A stretch of DNA of 7,241 nucleotides from the NCBI GenBank assembly GCA_002393705.1, contig DGTH01000101.1, positions 1-7,241 on the forward strand, given 5' to 3'. Both the position numbers and the translations under genes were made by a program. This document shows, piece by piece, positions 1 to 6,343 of this stretch. Every line of letters begins with the position of its first letter. The first letter of the stretch is position 1. The notes beneath the pieces are model-generated. The model was given only the letters and a program-made list of their open reading frames with translations. It did not search any database and was not told the DNA's origin. Source of the stretch: Prevotella sp. UBA4341 (lineage in GTDB: Bacteria; Bacteroidota; Bacteroidia; Bacteroidales; Bacteroidaceae).

Positions 1-48
1 GTTTCTCGGCGGGGAAACCGCCGAGTGCTGTGAGGTGGCTGTTGTCAT
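1..48 (-). CDS. 5' end of an unidentified gene (partial)
   Basis: An ATG at 46-48 opens a frame that stays open to the window edge, giving 16 codons that begin MTTATSQHSA. The ATG overlaps the stop codon of the upstream gene (45-1424) in an ATGA arrangement, identical to the junction between that gene and the one before it, which supports a real translationally coupled gene. Codons 8-15 are made largely of a GC-rich palindrome that also occurs near the start of the upstream gene but in a different frame. Too little is visible to name a product. The similar overlap and palindrome position leave open that this is a tandem paralogue of the DUF6056-like gene. Confidence that a gene starts here is fairly good; its function is unknown. 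Confidence 0.6.
   Translation of the reverse strand, partial: MTTATSQHSAVSPPRN
5..31. repeat. GC-rich palindrome, copy A of a near-identical pair
   Basis: Positions 5-12 and 18-25 are perfect 8-bp inverted arms (CTCGGCGG / CCGCCGAG) around a 5-nt loop (GGAAA). The palindrome plus six flanking bases (27 nt) matches 1382-1408 at 24 of 27 positions, with both arms unchanged and two of the three differences in the loop. It begins 23 nt downstream of the start codon of the gene at 1-48. It resembles a REP-like palindromic element, but no function is shown. Confidence 0.8.
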
Positions 49-1424
49 TTTTCAGTATGGTTTTCGTTTACAATATGCATCTCCTTATGGTAGATGAACG
101 ATATAATGCCCAGTTCCGCTGGGTCGCCCAGTCGCAGGATGTAGGGGCGGAAGGGTTTGGGAACCACGAACGCCTGCTGGTGGGCGGTGCCTGTGGGCGA
201 CTGCTTGTACTCCTGGAGCATGGCCCGGTATTCATCGCCCACCTTCTGGGCGTAATAGACCGTCAGCGAGACGTGAGCCACGAGCAGCACGGCAATGGCC
301 ATGAAGACCGGGCGGCCCAGCAGCCTCCGCGCGGGCGACTGTAGCAGCAGCTTGAGCAGCAGCAGTACGGAGAACAGCTCCATAGGGAAGCCCATGCGCT
401 GACTGTAGTAGGGCAGCATGAAGAGGAACAGGAAGCCCAGGGGCACCACCATCAGTGCTATCTGGTTCTCCTTAAGGAACGCCTTGAGCTGCTCCTTGCC
501 CATCAGGAAGTAGGCCGCAGCCAGCGCGAAGAGCAGCAGGTAGAGCCGCTTGGAGTAACGCAGTATGTCTAACTTGCGTACGAGGGTCTCTTGCAGCGTA
601 TCGGCCTGTGCACCGCTGGCTCTGCCCCAGATGCCGGGCGAGCCGATGACGGTCAGCGTGCCCACCCACATGCCGGCTATGAGGCACCACTGGCTGCCGT
701 TCAGCCGGCGGAAGTGCGTGAGGGCATAGAAGAATAGGGCACCTGACAGAAGCAGGGAGTAGCCCTCGTGGAAATTGCCGCAGAGCAGGGCAAACAGGAA
801 GAGCAGGGCGTTCTTCCAAACCGCCGAAGTCCCACTCTCCGACATACGACGGAAGAGCAGCAGAAAGCCCAGGCAGACGGTGGCCGTCCAAAGGTAGTTA
901 ATGGCAAACACCACGTCGAACGAAAGAATCCACTGAACGGGTAGCAGCAGCCACAGTCCGGCGATGATGAAGAGTGAAGAATGAAGAGTGAAGAGTGAAG
1001 AATGAAGAGTGAAGAGTGAAGAATTTTTTGTATGATGACAGCAGAAACGAATGCTTAAAATCAGGAACAGGGCATAGACCCAGGCGTTGACCACGTTGAA
1101 GAGGCCTTTGCCGATAAACCCGTTAAAGCACTGGGTAATGAAGTGAACAACGAAGCGGCCGTTCATGACCAGGTAGTGGTGACACCCGGAGACGAAGGCC
1201 TCGCCCACGTTGTCAACGCGGTTGTTTAGGTCTATGGGGTGCAGCAGGCCGGCCGGCCGGTGGTCGAGCCATACATATTCATAAATCATGTCGTCCCACC
1301 GCAAGGGGCTGCTGGCGCAAATCATGTAGAACGCGCAAGCCATCAGCGCCAGCAGCAAGTACAGGGCGCTGCTTGTTGATGCTCGGCGGGGGGACCGCCG
1401 AGCGCTGTTCTCCGTTGTTTTCAT
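45..1424 (-). CDS. Polytopic membrane protein, DUF6056-like, probable GT-C-type glycosyltransferase
   Basis: A 459-residue, very hydrophobic protein with roughly ten predicted membrane segments (first about residues 20-37) and a soluble C-terminal tail from about 392. An acidic WDD motif (43-45) lies just after the first membrane segment, where GT-C enzymes carry catalytic aspartates. Other notable stretches are HHYLVMNGRFV (82-92), GNFHEGYS (216-223) and SPGIWGRASG (262-271). The overall pattern recalls DUF6056 proteins, found in bacterial glycan loci; the transferase role is inferred from topology and motif. The start at 1424 overlaps the stop of the upstream GtrB-like gene (ATGA), suggesting coupling and use of its lipid-linked sugar. 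Two oddities: codons 8-15 come from a GC-rich palindrome, and residues 134-152 (repeated SSLFTLH) are encoded by a heptanucleotide tandem repeat that looks inserted between membrane segments. The specific sugar and acceptor cannot be told. Confidence 0.78.
   Translation of the reverse strand: MKTTENSARRSPRRASTSSALYLLLALMACAFYMICASSPLRWDDMIYEYVWLDHRPAGLLHPIDLNNRVDNVGEAFVSGCHHYLVMNGRFVVHFITQCFNGFIGKGLFNVVNAWVYALFLILSIRFCCHHTKNSSLFTLHSSLFTLHSSLFIIAGLWLLLPVQWILSFDVVFAINYLWTATVCLGFLLLFRRMSESGTSAVWKNALLFLFALLCGNFHEGYSLLLSGALFFYALTHFRRLNGSQWCLIAGMWVGTLTVIGSPGIWGRASGAQADTLQETLVRKLDILRYSKRLYLLLFALAAAYFLMGKEQLKAFLKENQIALMVVPLGFLFLFMLPYYSQRMGFPMELFSVLLLLKLLLQSPARRLLGRPVFMAIAVLLVAHVSLTVYYAQKVGDEYRAMLQEYKQSPTGTAHQQAFVVPKPFRPYILRLGDPAELGIISFIYHKEMHIVNENHTEK
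969..1024. repeat. Heptanucleotide tandem repeat, 8 units, inside a coding sequence
   Basis: Eight uninterrupted 7-bp units: GAAGAGT (A) and GAAGAAT (B) in the order ABA ABA AB, giving a 21-bp higher-order period. The array lies inside the DUF6056-like gene. The 21-bp period equals seven codons, which explains the repeated SSLFTLH in residues 134-152. It is flanked by a T6 run at 1024-1029. Seven is not a multiple of three, so gain or loss of one or two units would shift the frame. No stop triplet occurs in any minus-strand frame of the array. Confidence 0.95.
1382..1408. repeat. GC-rich palindrome, copy B of a near-identical pair
   Basis: Arms at 1382-1389 and 1395-1402 are identical to those of the copy at 5-25, with loop GGGGA; the stem extends by one more G:C pair (1381/1403). 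It begins 22 nt after the start codon of the DUF6056-like gene and encodes A-R-R-S-P-R-R-A there. The other copy is read in a different frame, so what is conserved is the nucleotide palindrome and not a peptide. Confidence 0.8.
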
Positions 1425-2374
1425 TTTACCGCTTCTCCTCGTTGGTAGTTATCGATAAGGTAAGGCGGACGCTTCTTTGTCTCGTTGAATATGCGGCCTA
1501 TGTATTCGCCCAGAATGCCCATGCAGAGCAGCTGAACGCCGCCTAAGAACAAGACCAGAATGACCAGCGTGGGGAAGCCCCTGACGGGGTCGCCGAAGAT
1601 GAGGGTCTTTGCCAGGAAGTACATGAGGTAGCAGAAAGCGGCAAAGGCGATGACCAGTCCGAAGATGCTGGCAAAGCGCAGCGGGGCTGTAGTAAATGAG
1701 GTGATGCCCTCAATGGCCAGGTTGAACAGCGAAAGGAACGACCAGTTGCTGCTGCCGGCCACGCGGTCGCCACGGTTGAAGACAATCTCCTTCTTCCTGA
1801 AACCTATCCAGCAGAACATGCCCTTGGTGTAGCGCTCCGTCTCGCGCAGCTCCCGGAGTGCACTGATGCACTTGCGGTCCAGCAGGCGGAAGTCGCCCAC
1901 GTTCTGCAGCACCTCGAAGCGCGTGGAGTGGTCGAGTATCTTGTAGAACAGCAGGGAGAAGAACTTCCTCAGCAGGCTCTCCTTGCCACGGTCGGCACGC
2001 TTGGCATAGACGTCCTCATAGCCCTGCTCCCAGTACTGCAGCATCTGAGGAATGAGTGCCGGCGGGTCTTGCAGGTCGGCATCCATGATGATGACGCAGT
2101 CGCCGCGCACGTAGTCGAAGCCGGCCAGCATGGCGTTCTCCTTGCCGAAGTTTCTGCTTAGGTTGACGTACGAGACGCGCTTGTCCTTCTTGTGCAGCTC
2201 GTCAATGATGGAGAGTGTTGCGTCGCGGCTGCCGTCGTTGATGAAGAACAGCTCAAAGTCGTACTCCTTCATGGAGTCAATCACCTTACAGGTCTCTTCG
2301 TAGAATCGCGGCAACGACTTCTCCTCGTTGTAGCATGGTACGAGCACCGATACCACTCTTTTGTTTTCTTCCAT
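1421..2374 (-). CDS. GtrB/DPM1-like polyprenyl-phosphate glycosyltransferase (GT2)
   Basis: A 317-residue protein of normal length for the GtrB/ArnC/dolichyl-phosphate-mannose-synthase-like branch of GT2. These enzymes move a sugar from a nucleotide donor to undecaprenyl phosphate on the cytoplasmic face of the inner membrane. The GT-A domain covers about 7-230: VPCYNEE (12-18), INDGSRD (45-51), LSRNFGKE (72-79), metal-binding DADLQDPP (98-105), GDFRLLDR (160-167) and RYTKGMFCWIG (181-191). Two C-terminal membrane helices follow (about 232-255 and 267-289), ending in the family-typical GILGEYIGRIFNETKKRPPYLI. No key residue is missing. It is the first gene behind a divergent promoter at 2394-2425 and overlaps the next gene by ATGA. 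In Gtr-type systems the lipid-linked sugar is flipped and used by a polytopic transferase, which fits the downstream gene. No separate GtrA-type flippase is visible. Which sugar is transferred cannot be read from sequence. Confidence 0.93.
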   Translation of the reverse strand: MEENKRVVSVLVPCYNEEKSLPRFYEETCKVIDSMKEYDFELFFINDGSRDATLSIIDELHKKDKRVSYVNLSRNFGKENAMLAGFDYVRGDCVIIMDADLQDPPALIPQMLQYWEQGYEDVYAKRADRGKESLLRKFFSLLFYKILDHSTRFEVLQNVGDFRLLDRKCISALRELRETERYTKGMFCWIGFRKKEIVFNRGDRVAGSSNWSFLSLFNLAIEGITSFTTAPLRFASIFGLVIAFAAFCYLMYFLAKTLIFGDPVRGFPTLVILVLFLGGVQLLCMGILGEYIGRIFNETKKRPPYLIDNYQRGEAVK

Positions 2375-2393
2375 AGCCGATGAATATTTCCTG

Positions 2394-2425
2394 CAAAGTA
2401 AAGAAAAAAAAATGACATGACCAAA
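2394..2425 (-). promoter_or_regulatory. Bacteroidetes-type promoter for the leftward GtrB-like operon
   Basis: Read on the minus strand, TTTG (2425-2422) is followed after exactly 20 nt by TTACTTTG (2401-2394), one mismatch from the Bacteroidetes -7 consensus TAnnTTTG and in the usual spacing. The start codon lies 19 nt beyond the -7 box, so the leader would be very short. The spacer contains a run of nine identical bases (2404-2412). Confidence 0.6.
2404..2412. repeat. Nine-base poly-A/T tract in a promoter spacer
   Basis: Nine A on the plus strand (nine T on the minus) lie wholly between the -33 and -7 elements of the leftward promoter. The present length gives a 20-nt spacer, close to the Bacteroidetes optimum. 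Length change by slippage would alter promoter spacing. Confidence 0.7.
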
Positions 2426-2460
2426 AAACAGCCCCTGATTATTGTTTTTCCGCTCATTTA

Positions 2461-2492
2461 TTTGGCAGAGAGGCCAGAAATAACTATCTTTG
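2461..2492 (+). promoter_or_regulatory. Bacteroidetes-type promoter for the rightward GT-C gene
   Basis: TTTG at 2461-2464 and TATCTTTG at 2485-2492 match both elements of the Bacteroidetes housekeeping promoter exactly, with 20 nt between them. The -7 box ends 14 nt before the ATG at 2507, implying an unusually short or nearly absent leader. It lies inside the longest open frame of the gene, and this decides the start codon. Confidence 0.7.
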
Positions 2493-2506
2493 TAAGCAAA
2501 TTTATA

Positions 2507-4045
2507 ATGATGGAACAGTACAACGTAAAATACTTGAATACTAATACCAAAGTCTATCTATGCTGCTTTGCCTGGGCTTTGGTGCTGTTGTTTTTCATTT
2601 CGCCCGACTCCTACACCCACGATTTGCATTACCGGTGGGACAGCGCGGTGTTCTTCTCTTGCGGCAAGGCCTGGATGGAGGGGCTGCTGCCTTACGTTGA
2701 CTTTGCCGACTCGAAGGGACCCTTGCTTTGGCTGATTAACGGCGTGGCTTATCTGCTGTCGCCCTATAATTATATAGGTGTGTTTTGGTTGGACGTGCTT
2801 TCGTTCAGCATCGTGTTCTACTTTGACTACAAGATAGCCAACATCTTTTTAAGAGACGAGCGCCTGTCCCTGCTGGCAGTGCCTTTGGTCAGCCTGGCCT
2901 ACTTCAACCCGTGGTATCATTTTGAGACCAGTGCCGAAGACTGGTGCCAGCCCGTGATATCAGTGGCGTTCTACCTGTTGTGTCGCGTGTTCTACGCTGG
3001 AGGGGGAACGGACAGCCGGCATATTCGTCAAGCCGCCTTCTGGTTGGGATTTGCCATGATGTGGGCCCTGCTGATCAAGTTCAGCGTGACGCTGATGTTT
3101 GGGCTGACGGGCTGCTACTTCCTTTATTACTTGCTGAAGGAGCGTCTGCCGGTAAGTATAACACTGCTGTATTTCGTCTTTGGTTTGGTTAGTCTGGCCT
3201 TGCCTTTTGTGGCTTATCTGGTATGGACAGGTACTTTTGAGAGTTTCGTGTTTGAGTATTTTTCCAACACGATGGCTACGGTTCAGAGTGAGAATCCGTT
3301 AGTTGTGTACGTTCGTGAGTGGCTCCGGACGGGTTATGACGCTTATTATGCTTCGCTTTTCGTGGTTTGTGTGGCGGGCTCAGTCATGCTGGGTCGCAGA
3401 ATGAAGAAGGACGGATGGTTCTTCCTCGTATCGTTTATGGGCTTTTACGCCTTATCCATCCATCACGCCATTCATCGGCATTACGTCAACTGCTGTCTGT
3501 TCTTTGCCCTGTTTTTCGTCATTGCTTTGTTGGATATGCAGCGTGAGTGGCTGAAGAAGAAGGCCCTCATGCTCGCTTCGGTGGCGTTGCTCTTGCTCAT
3601 CACGCTGAACTTTACCTATACGGAAGGCTACTTGGTGCCCAACTTGCTCGTCAGTGGAAATACTGCGGAGAAGGCCGACTACTACAAGATAGGCTATTAC
3701 CTCTCGCAAGTAGAGAAACCCACCGTCATCTACTATCGTTTTACTGACCGTGGTTTCGGGACGTTGGCGGGTGCCTTGCCCGGCTCCGTCTATTGGCATA
3801 CGCAGACAGGCGAGACGGAGGCCATGAAGAAGAAGCAGTACGAGGATGCCCTGTCGGCGAGGGCAGACTTTGTGTTCTGCTATAAGTCAGAGGAGAATGA
3901 CAGTCTTTTTACCTCTGTAGGTTACGTGAAACAATGTGACACGCATGAGTTTTCCTTGTATGGAAAGCAGCATCCTAAACCCTTTCCGGCATCGTTCCAC
4001 GTCAGCGTGCTGGACGTGCTGCTCAAGCGAAATCCTTTCCGATAG
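2507..4045 (+). CDS. Polytopic GT-C glycosyltransferase, GT39/ArnT-like
   Basis: A 512-residue integral membrane protein with about ten to eleven hydrophobic segments over residues 15-370 and a soluble, probably periplasmic, tail from about 375. The first loop holds the block WDSAVFF..GKAWMEGLLPYVDFADSKGPLL (44-74), whose acidic residues and SKGP are typical of bacterial GT39/ArnT/PMT-like enzymes that take sugar from a polyprenyl phosphate carrier. HHAIHRHY (319-326) lies in a late loop, and RGFGTLAGALPGSVYW (414-429) in the tail. The frame is open from an ATG at 2417, but a well-formed promoter (2461-2492) sits inside that extension, so I place the start at 2507; the adjacent ATG at 2510 is equally possible. 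It is the only plus-strand gene, divergent from the GtrB-like gene and convergent with the SGNH gene. The GtrB-like enzyme next door is a plausible donor source, but the pairing is inferred. Confidence 0.85.
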   Translation: MMEQYNVKYLNTNTKVYLCCFAWALVLLFFISPDSYTHDLHYRWDSAVFFSCGKAWMEGLLPYVDFADSKGPLLWLINGVAYLLSPYNYIGVFWLDVLSFSIVFYFDYKIANIFLRDERLSLLAVPLVSLAYFNPWYHFETSAEDWCQPVISVAFYLLCRVFYAGGGTDSRHIRQAAFWLGFAMMWALLIKFSVTLMFGLTGCYFLYYLLKERLPVSITLLYFVFGLVSLALPFVAYLVWTGTFESFVFEYFSNTMATVQSENPLVVYVREWLRTGYDAYYASLFVVCVAGSVMLGRRMKKDGWFFLVSFMGFYALSIHHAIHRHYVNCCLFFALFFVIALLDMQREWLKKKALMLASVALLLLITLNFTYTEGYLVPNLLVSGNTAEKADYYKIGYYLSQVEKPTVIYYRFTDRGFGTLAGALPGSVYWHTQTGETEAMKKKQYEDALSARADFVFCYKSEENDSLFTSVGYVKQCDTHEFSLYGKQHPKPFPASFHVSVLDVLLKRNPFR

Positions 4046-4046
4046 G

Positions 4047-4892
4047 TTAGTCAGCGAGGTGCAGCCTGCGGTTGATGGCTGACCGGTAGTGTTGGGGATA
4101 GGCTAAGTGGACTTCATCGACAAAGCAGGAGTCGGGCAGGAAGACGATGCTGTCCAAGTAGGCAGAAAGTTTCTCGGCATAGCGGCATTCCGCAAACTCG
4201 GAGCGGTTGAAGTGGGCGATGGAGTCCCTCCAGTGTTCGGCCACAAAGGTCGGGACAATCTCGTAGCTGAAGTGATACTCGGTGCTGAGGGAGTCTATCT
4301 TAGAGAGATAGTCCTTGCAGATGGGCGACAGGAAGGAGTAAGGGCGTTCTTCGGGAGTCAAGTCGGGTGCCCAGCTGGTGGTCTGTATGTAGGGCAGGTG
4401 ACACATCCAGTATTTGGGTATCTTCCTGATTTGGCGGAGCACCGTCTCGTTCATGAGTGGCTTATACTCGTCGTAGTAGAAAGGCTTGAGGAAATAGTGG
4501 TAAGTATAAACCTGGTCCAGATTATCCCAGAAACTAAAGGGTGTATAGACAATGAACACGCTGTCGGGGCGGTTGCCGGCATTCAGATAATTGTTGAGCA
4601 GAATAAACTGTCCGACCATGCCGACGGCCTGATTACACGACAGGGAATAGGCGCTGTCGGGGTCTTCCTCTTTGCAGTTGTAGAACTGGTTTGCCGTTGA
4701 GTCGCCAAGGATGAGTTTGCGGTATGGAGTCTTCTTCTTGCTCTTTCCGATAGCACAATAGATTTCGTTTCCGTTTGTTTCTTTCTGGTATCGGTCGTCT
4801 TTCAGCAGCCAGAGTGCCTTTGCCGTATAGTACAACACGAAAGGCGAGACAAACAGCAGGAAGATACAGATAAAGTACTTGATCTTGTTCAT
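4047..4892 (-). CDS. Membrane-anchored SGNH-like protein, putative acyl-transfer partner of the MBOAT protein
   Basis: A 281-residue protein with an N-terminal hydrophobic segment (about 5-25) that looks like an uncleaved signal anchor, placing the rest in the periplasm. LILGDSTAN (60-68) matches the SGNH block I, with S65 as predicted nucleophile. Near the C-terminus VDEVHLAY (258-265) gives the block V Asp-x-x-His pair D259/H262, so a Ser-Asp-His triad is present. The glycine and asparagine blocks are less clear; SCNQAVG (85-91) is one candidate. Its gene starts 3 nt after the MBOAT gene. Pairs of MBOAT and SGNH/DltD/AlgJ-like proteins carry out periplasmic O-acylation of polysaccharides or teichoic acids, so it probably accepts acyl groups from the MBOAT and passes them to the glycan. 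Eight cysteines are unusual for such a size and might form disulfides. It could instead act as an esterase. Its stop lies one base from that of the convergent gene. Confidence 0.75.
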   Translation of the reverse strand: MNKIKYFICIFLLFVSPFVLYYTAKALWLLKDDRYQKETNGNEIYCAIGKSKKKTPYRKLILGDSTANQFYNCKEEDPDSAYSLSCNQAVGMVGQFILLNNYLNAGNRPDSVFIVYTPFSFWDNLDQVYTYHYFLKPFYYDEYKPLMNETVLRQIRKIPKYWMCHLPYIQTTSWAPDLTPEERPYSFLSPICKDYLSKIDSLSTEYHFSYEIVPTFVAEHWRDSIAHFNRSEFAECRYAEKLSAYLDSIVFLPDSCFVDEVHLAYPQHYRSAINRRLHLAD

Positions 4893-4895
4893 GGC

Positions 4896-6338
4896 TTAAA
4901 ACTGGAAATAGATAAACGACTGACTTGAACCGGCAAACTGGATGATAAGGACGCAGAGCAGATAATAGACGGCCCAACGGGCGGCGCGGTAATGGAAGAC
5001 ACCGCTGCCGGGCAGCTGGAGCACGTGTTGCCTGTCACGTTGGAACCATTCTATACACAGCAGAGCCAGGCAGACAAAGACCCATTTCTTTCCGTAGAAA
5101 GTGGCTTCGCCCAGGAAGGGGTGCTGAACGATGGAGAGCAGAAAGTCTGTAGCCTGTGAGATGTTTTCGGCCCGGAAGATAATCCAGCCTATGACGGCCA
5201 GACAGAAAGTCAGCAGCATTTGTGCCAGCTCTTTTACACTGGGCAGCTGGCGGCCGAAGGCGACGATGTGCTGGTGCTTGGTGTTGACGCCCAGAATGTT
5301 GTAGAGGGCCAGTAGCAGCGCGTGGTACAGACCCCAGCAGACGAAGGTCCAGTTGGCACCATGCCAAAGACCGCTAATGCTCCACACGATGAAGATGTTG
5401 CGAATGATTTTCCATTTCTCACACCTGCTTCCGCCAAGGGGAAAATAGATGTAGTCGCGGAACCAGGTGGTCAGCGATATGTGCCACCGGCGCCAGAACT
5501 CAGGTATGCTTCTTGAAAAGTAGGGATAGTTGAAGTTTCGCATGAGGCTGAAACCGAAGAGCCGGGCGCAACCGATGGCGATGTCCGAATAACCGGAGAA
5601 GTCGCAATATATCTGGAAAGTGAACAGCACGCCCAGCATGATGAGAGCAATGCCCGGTAAGGACTGGTAGTCACTCCAGTACATGTTGACAACGGCGGCA
5701 CAATTGTCGGCCACTACAAGTTTTTTGAAGAACCCCCAAAGCATCTGACGCATTCCGTCAACGGCAGCAGGGTAGTGGAATACGCGCTCCTTCTGGAACT
5801 GTGGGAGCAGGTTGGTAGCCCGTTCTATAGGTCCTGCAACAAGTTGGGGAAAGAAGCTGATGTAGGCGAAAAACTCTACAGGGTCCTTGGTGGCCTTGAG
5901 CTTGTGCTGATAGACGTCGATGGTGTAGCTCAGAGCCTGGAAGGTATAGAAGCTGATGCCTACAGGGAGGATGATATTGAGCGTGGTCCATCCTATTTCA
6001 ACGTGGAAACTGTCGGCCAAGGCTATCAGGTTATCGACGAAGAAGTTATAATACTTGAAGATGCCAAGTATCAGCAAATTGATGATGATGTTGAGGGAAC
6101 TCAACCACTTCTGGACATGGCGCTTACCTTCATACTTCTCAATGAGCAGACCGCTCAAGAAGCTGAAGAGCGAGGTGGCAATGATAAGAATGAGAAATCT
6201 CCAGTCCCACCATCCGTAGAAGATGTAGCTGACAATGACAATGAGCAGGTTTTGCCAGCGACGACTTCGAAAGACAAACCAATAAAGCGCGAAGACTATT
6301 GGCAGGAAGATGAGGAAATCGATGGAGTTGAACAGCAT
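4896..6338 (-). CDS. MBOAT-family O-acyltransferase, AlgI/DltB/PatA type
   Basis: A 480-residue inner-membrane protein of typical AlgI/PatA length, with around eleven to twelve hydrophobic segments. It starts with the family-typical MLFNSIDFLIFLP and carries YGWWDWRF (41-48), FFPQLVAGPIER (162-173), YCDFSGYSDIAIG (244-256), FWRRWHISLTTWFRDYIYFPLGG (281-303) and GLWHGANWTF (323-332). H326 aligns with the invariant MBOAT histidine and H286 with the second conserved one. The C-terminus ends in FIYFQF, also typical. These proteins pass an acyl group, usually acetyl, across the membrane for attachment to an exported polysaccharide. The gene lies 5 nt after a GT2 gene and 3 nt before the SGNH gene, so the three are almost certainly co-transcribed and act on one glycan. 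Acetylation is the likeliest chemistry, but the acyl group and acceptor are not readable from sequence. A name such as algI is avoided because alginate is not implied. Confidence 0.95.
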   Translation of the reverse strand: MLFNSIDFLIFLPIVFALYWFVFRSRRWQNLLIVIVSYIFYGWWDWRFLILIIATSLFSFLSGLLIEKYEGKRHVQKWLSSLNIIINLLILGIFKYYNFFVDNLIALADSFHVEIGWTTLNIILPVGISFYTFQALSYTIDVYQHKLKATKDPVEFFAYISFFPQLVAGPIERATNLLPQFQKERVFHYPAAVDGMRQMLWGFFKKLVVADNCAAVVNMYWSDYQSLPGIALIMLGVLFTFQIYCDFSGYSDIAIGCARLFGFSLMRNFNYPYFSRSIPEFWRRWHISLTTWFRDYIYFPLGGSRCEKWKIIRNIFIVWSISGLWHGANWTFVCWGLYHALLLALYNILGVNTKHQHIVAFGRQLPSVKELAQMLLTFCLAVIGWIIFRAENISQATDFLLSIVQHPFLGEATFYGKKWVFVCLALLCIEWFQRDRQHVLQLPGSGVFHYRAARWAVYYLLCVLIIQFAGSSQSFIYFQF

Positions 6339-6343
6339 GGGGC

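Noticed and set aside
5..25. The left palindrome as a rho-independent terminator
   Set aside because: It lies inside a coding frame downstream of a start codon. On the minus strand no T-run follows the stem within the visible window, and on the plus strand the sequence after the stem is not T-rich for about 20 nt.
969..1024. The heptamer array as a CRISPR or direct-repeat array
   Set aside because: Units are contiguous with no spacers; this is a simple tandem repeat.
1247..1260. GGCC repeated three and a half times, a strong palindrome
   Set aside because: Short, inside the coding sequence for HRPAGLL, with no second copy or positional logic; probably chance in GC-rich DNA.
4107..4700. 197-codon plus-strand open frame opposite the SGNH gene
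   Set aside because: No promoter or recognisable motif; the opposite strand has a signal anchor, GDS and DxxH motifs and operon spacing.
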